Shown here: one piece after another, positions 45,271 through 64,000 of the stretch | Numbering within the stretch: position 1 is the stretch's first letter | Layout of the letters: each line of letters starts with the position of its first letter | Assembly (NCBI GenBank): GCA_002633005.1 | Contig: NMRA01000045.1 | Location: 229,456 to 293,455, forward strand | Source of the DNA: Phoronis australis | Lineage: Eukaryota; Phoronida; Phoronidae | Length of the DNA stretch: 64,000 nucleotides | Direction of reading: 5' to 3' | Position numbers and translations under genes: made by a program | Notes under the pieces: model-generated | The model's database searches: none | What the model saw: the letters and a program-made list of their open reading frames with translations, nothing else | What the model was told of the DNA's origin: nothing

Positions 45271-46859
45271 GTTCTAGGATAGCATAAGGAAGGAATATAG
45301 ACACAAAGGAAACAACAGTTAAACAAAAAAATATCTAGCTAATAGCTTTTGTCAGAGCCGTATAATATATATATATAGATATATATATCACTGCCTCAAG
45401 GCTACCAGCCGATAAGTTCATGTTGGTACTTAAGAAAAATAGAATTCCATCACTTTCGTTTTTTTTTTAGTTTTGAAGTACACTAAAAGTTTTCGTAGGT
45501 TTAAGAAGAAATTCATTAGTCACATGAGGTAACTAGGAAATGAAATGTCAGAACAGTGCGTTTGTGACATACTCAAGAGCCATTTGCTCGATTTTTGGTT
45601 TGATAAAGTGACATCCTTTGAGACTAGATAATAAGGTGCTCACAGCTACTGACGAAGTGCAACCACTTCTGCCAATTTAATTGAAATGTGCGTCACCTTA
45701 TGAAAAAAGAACTGTGGATTGGAGTATCGGCAAAAACAGAAATTGGCCCACAGAACGCACTCAATTTCATGGTGCTCAAAGTTGACACATCCACAAACTC
45801 AACTGTAAACTAATGGCATTCTTTTTGCAGTGGAAAACCAAATTACGACCTCATTCACGGAAGAGTGTAGTTTTTAATGACAATGACTTTGTATAAAATT
45901 TTTTTATGCTCACCTTTTACTGTTACATTAAGCTCGCTTGGTAGTAGCTAAACTAAGTGCACAGCTGTATAACTATATAGCATTGCACCAAGACTAGCTA
46001 CCGCCAAGCCAGCCAACTAGCTTAATGAAGACTTAAATGTCAAAACATAGCTAAGAACTGGCATGTGTTAACTTCACACAGACCAGGAAATTTCACACAC
46101 CCTGGGTTTGCTGGTATTAAAATACTAAAAAATGAGCTTATAACGAAGTGAAACAACTACCGATAACTTGTTGTTACATGTACTGAACCCTGTGGAAACA
46201 CAGTTGATTGAAGAATCGAAATAAAAGAAATTTGCTAATAGGTGAGGCTGATCTATTTCATTGCGCTCTCAGTGGACCAATAAGATCATTCCACAAATTT
46301 AGCAGCAGAATAATTGCACAGCAGTAATTTTTAGCACTGCTAATTAACTTATTAGTTTACTTGTGGAAAAGCGAGTTCTTAATGACATCAATTTTGAGAA
46401 AAATTTTGTTTGGCAAGTTTTTTACCAACATGGTCATGGATGCAAAGAAAATACATGAACCTGCATGGTTGAGTTCAATAACGAAAAGTCTCACTAGAAA
46501 AACAGATCTCATGAGAAACGCACGTGTATTTTCAAGGAAAACATGTGATTTTGAGCAGATTTTTTTCGTGACGAGAGGGTTACTGAACTCTTCACTTAGT
46601 CCATGGCTAACCTGGTCGTGTTGCCCGTGCAACTCACACAGTGTCACAGTGACCAGTTACAGTCAGTGTGGGCGAATCAGCGGACACTAGGGTCAAGTAT
46701 CCAAAAACCTATCGCATTTTTCTAACTAGATCATGTCCAAAAGTTTAACTTGATTCTTTGAAAGTTATGTCAGAAATCTAAATTGCAACCTATACGCAGT
46801 GACGGACAAATCAACAAGGACAAAAGAAAAACTTATACCGTACCAGTTGTCAGAATGAA

Positions 46860-46870
46860 TTTGGCGCGAA
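46860..46870. promoter_or_regulatory. E2F-type site TTTGGCGCGAA
   Basis: TTTGGCGCGAA matches the E2F consensus TTTSGCGC, and TTGGCGCGAA is nearly palindromic. It stands 169 bases before the proposed POLQ ATG, in an otherwise CpG-poor spacer between two S-phase-type genes. Confidence 0.65.
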
Positions 46871-46876
46871 GTAAAT

Positions 46877-46892
46877 CCCATAATGCACTGCG
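46877..46892 (+). promoter_or_regulatory. Staf/ZNF143-type site CCCATAATGCACTGCG
   Basis: CCCATAATGCACTGCG satisfies every position of the Staf/ZNF143 consensus as I remember it (CCCRNMATSCMYYRCR). It starts 7 bases after the E2F-type site. ZNF143 sites are typical of bidirectional housekeeping promoters in vertebrates. Confidence 0.6.
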
Positions 46893-47038
46893 CACGAGAC
46901 ATCAAACGAGATTTCGTTTCAACATGTCGGCGGTCGTTTCGAAACTCCTATCTGTCTATCGGCATGTTTTGATTTCACAAAAATAGAATTTCATGCATTT
47001 CAGCAATAACGCAGGACGTTGATAGATTTTAAACAAGT

Positions 47039-64000
<16,962 letters not shown>

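Larger units (their letters stand above)
45271..47038. promoter_or_regulatory. Divergent CHAF1B/POLQ spacer, candidate bidirectional promoter
   Basis: The two coding starts face away from each other across 1.77 kb. The interval has no recognised coding exon but must hold the CHAF1B 5' UTR exon. The CpG-bearing stretch about 46855-46935 contains an E2F-type and a Staf/ZNF143-type motif and is the likeliest core. A TA-rich microsatellite-like run lies at 45361-45389. Confidence 0.6.

Noticed and set aside
46361-46690. Opposing 109- and 96-codon ORFs in the CHAF1B/POLQ spacer
   Set aside because: They overlap each other on opposite strands, show no family features, and lie where promoters and 5' UTR exons are expected.
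46783-46986. ORF ending NMSAVVSKLLSVYRHVLISQK as a POLQ first exon
   Set aside because: It stops at 46986 with no donor that would join exon 2 in phase; the ATG at 47039 with GTAAGA fits better.

Overview
This is AT-rich genomic DNA from an animal. Genes are split into many short exons by introns with ordinary GT-AG ends, there are no operons, and introns and spacers are full of MITE-like and tRNA-derived SINE-like repeats. The three recognisable genes are closest, from memory of the families, to vertebrate TULP4, CHAF1B and POLQ. An invertebrate deuterostome such as a hemichordate, echinoderm or cephalochordate would fit, but the lineage cannot be fixed from this window.

Layout: (1) 2572-13703, minus strand: the first six coding exons (about 333 residues) of a TULP4-like WD40/tubby gene. 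Its 3' half lies beyond the left edge. (2) 13709-34166: about 20 kb with no recognisable coding exon. It holds SINE heads, palindromic and terminal-inverted-repeat elements, a 2.43 kb TIR element and a tandem array of about 333 bp units. (3) 34167-45270, minus strand: a complete 13-exon CHAF1B gene (CAF-1 p60, 587 residues). Two adjacent small ORFs preceded by a TATA box lie on the opposite strand inside its third intron. (4) 45271-47038: spacer between divergent genes, with an E2F-type site and a Staf/ZNF143-type site. (5) 47039-64000, plus strand: POLQ (DNA polymerase theta), with a long N-terminal extension, the whole superfamily-2 helicase region, and at least 1.79 kb of the large central exon. 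The polymerase domain lies beyond the right edge.

Exons were placed by reading each splice junction and checking that reading-frame phase is kept from exon to exon. All three models stay in frame throughout. The one ambiguous donor (POLQ exon 6) and the tentative POLQ first exon are flagged. CHAF1B (replication-coupled histone H3-H4 deposition) and POLQ (microhomology-mediated end joining) are both expected to act in S phase or after replication damage, so a shared E2F-type site in the spacer is biologically reasonable. Comparisons with human proteins are from memory, not from a search.
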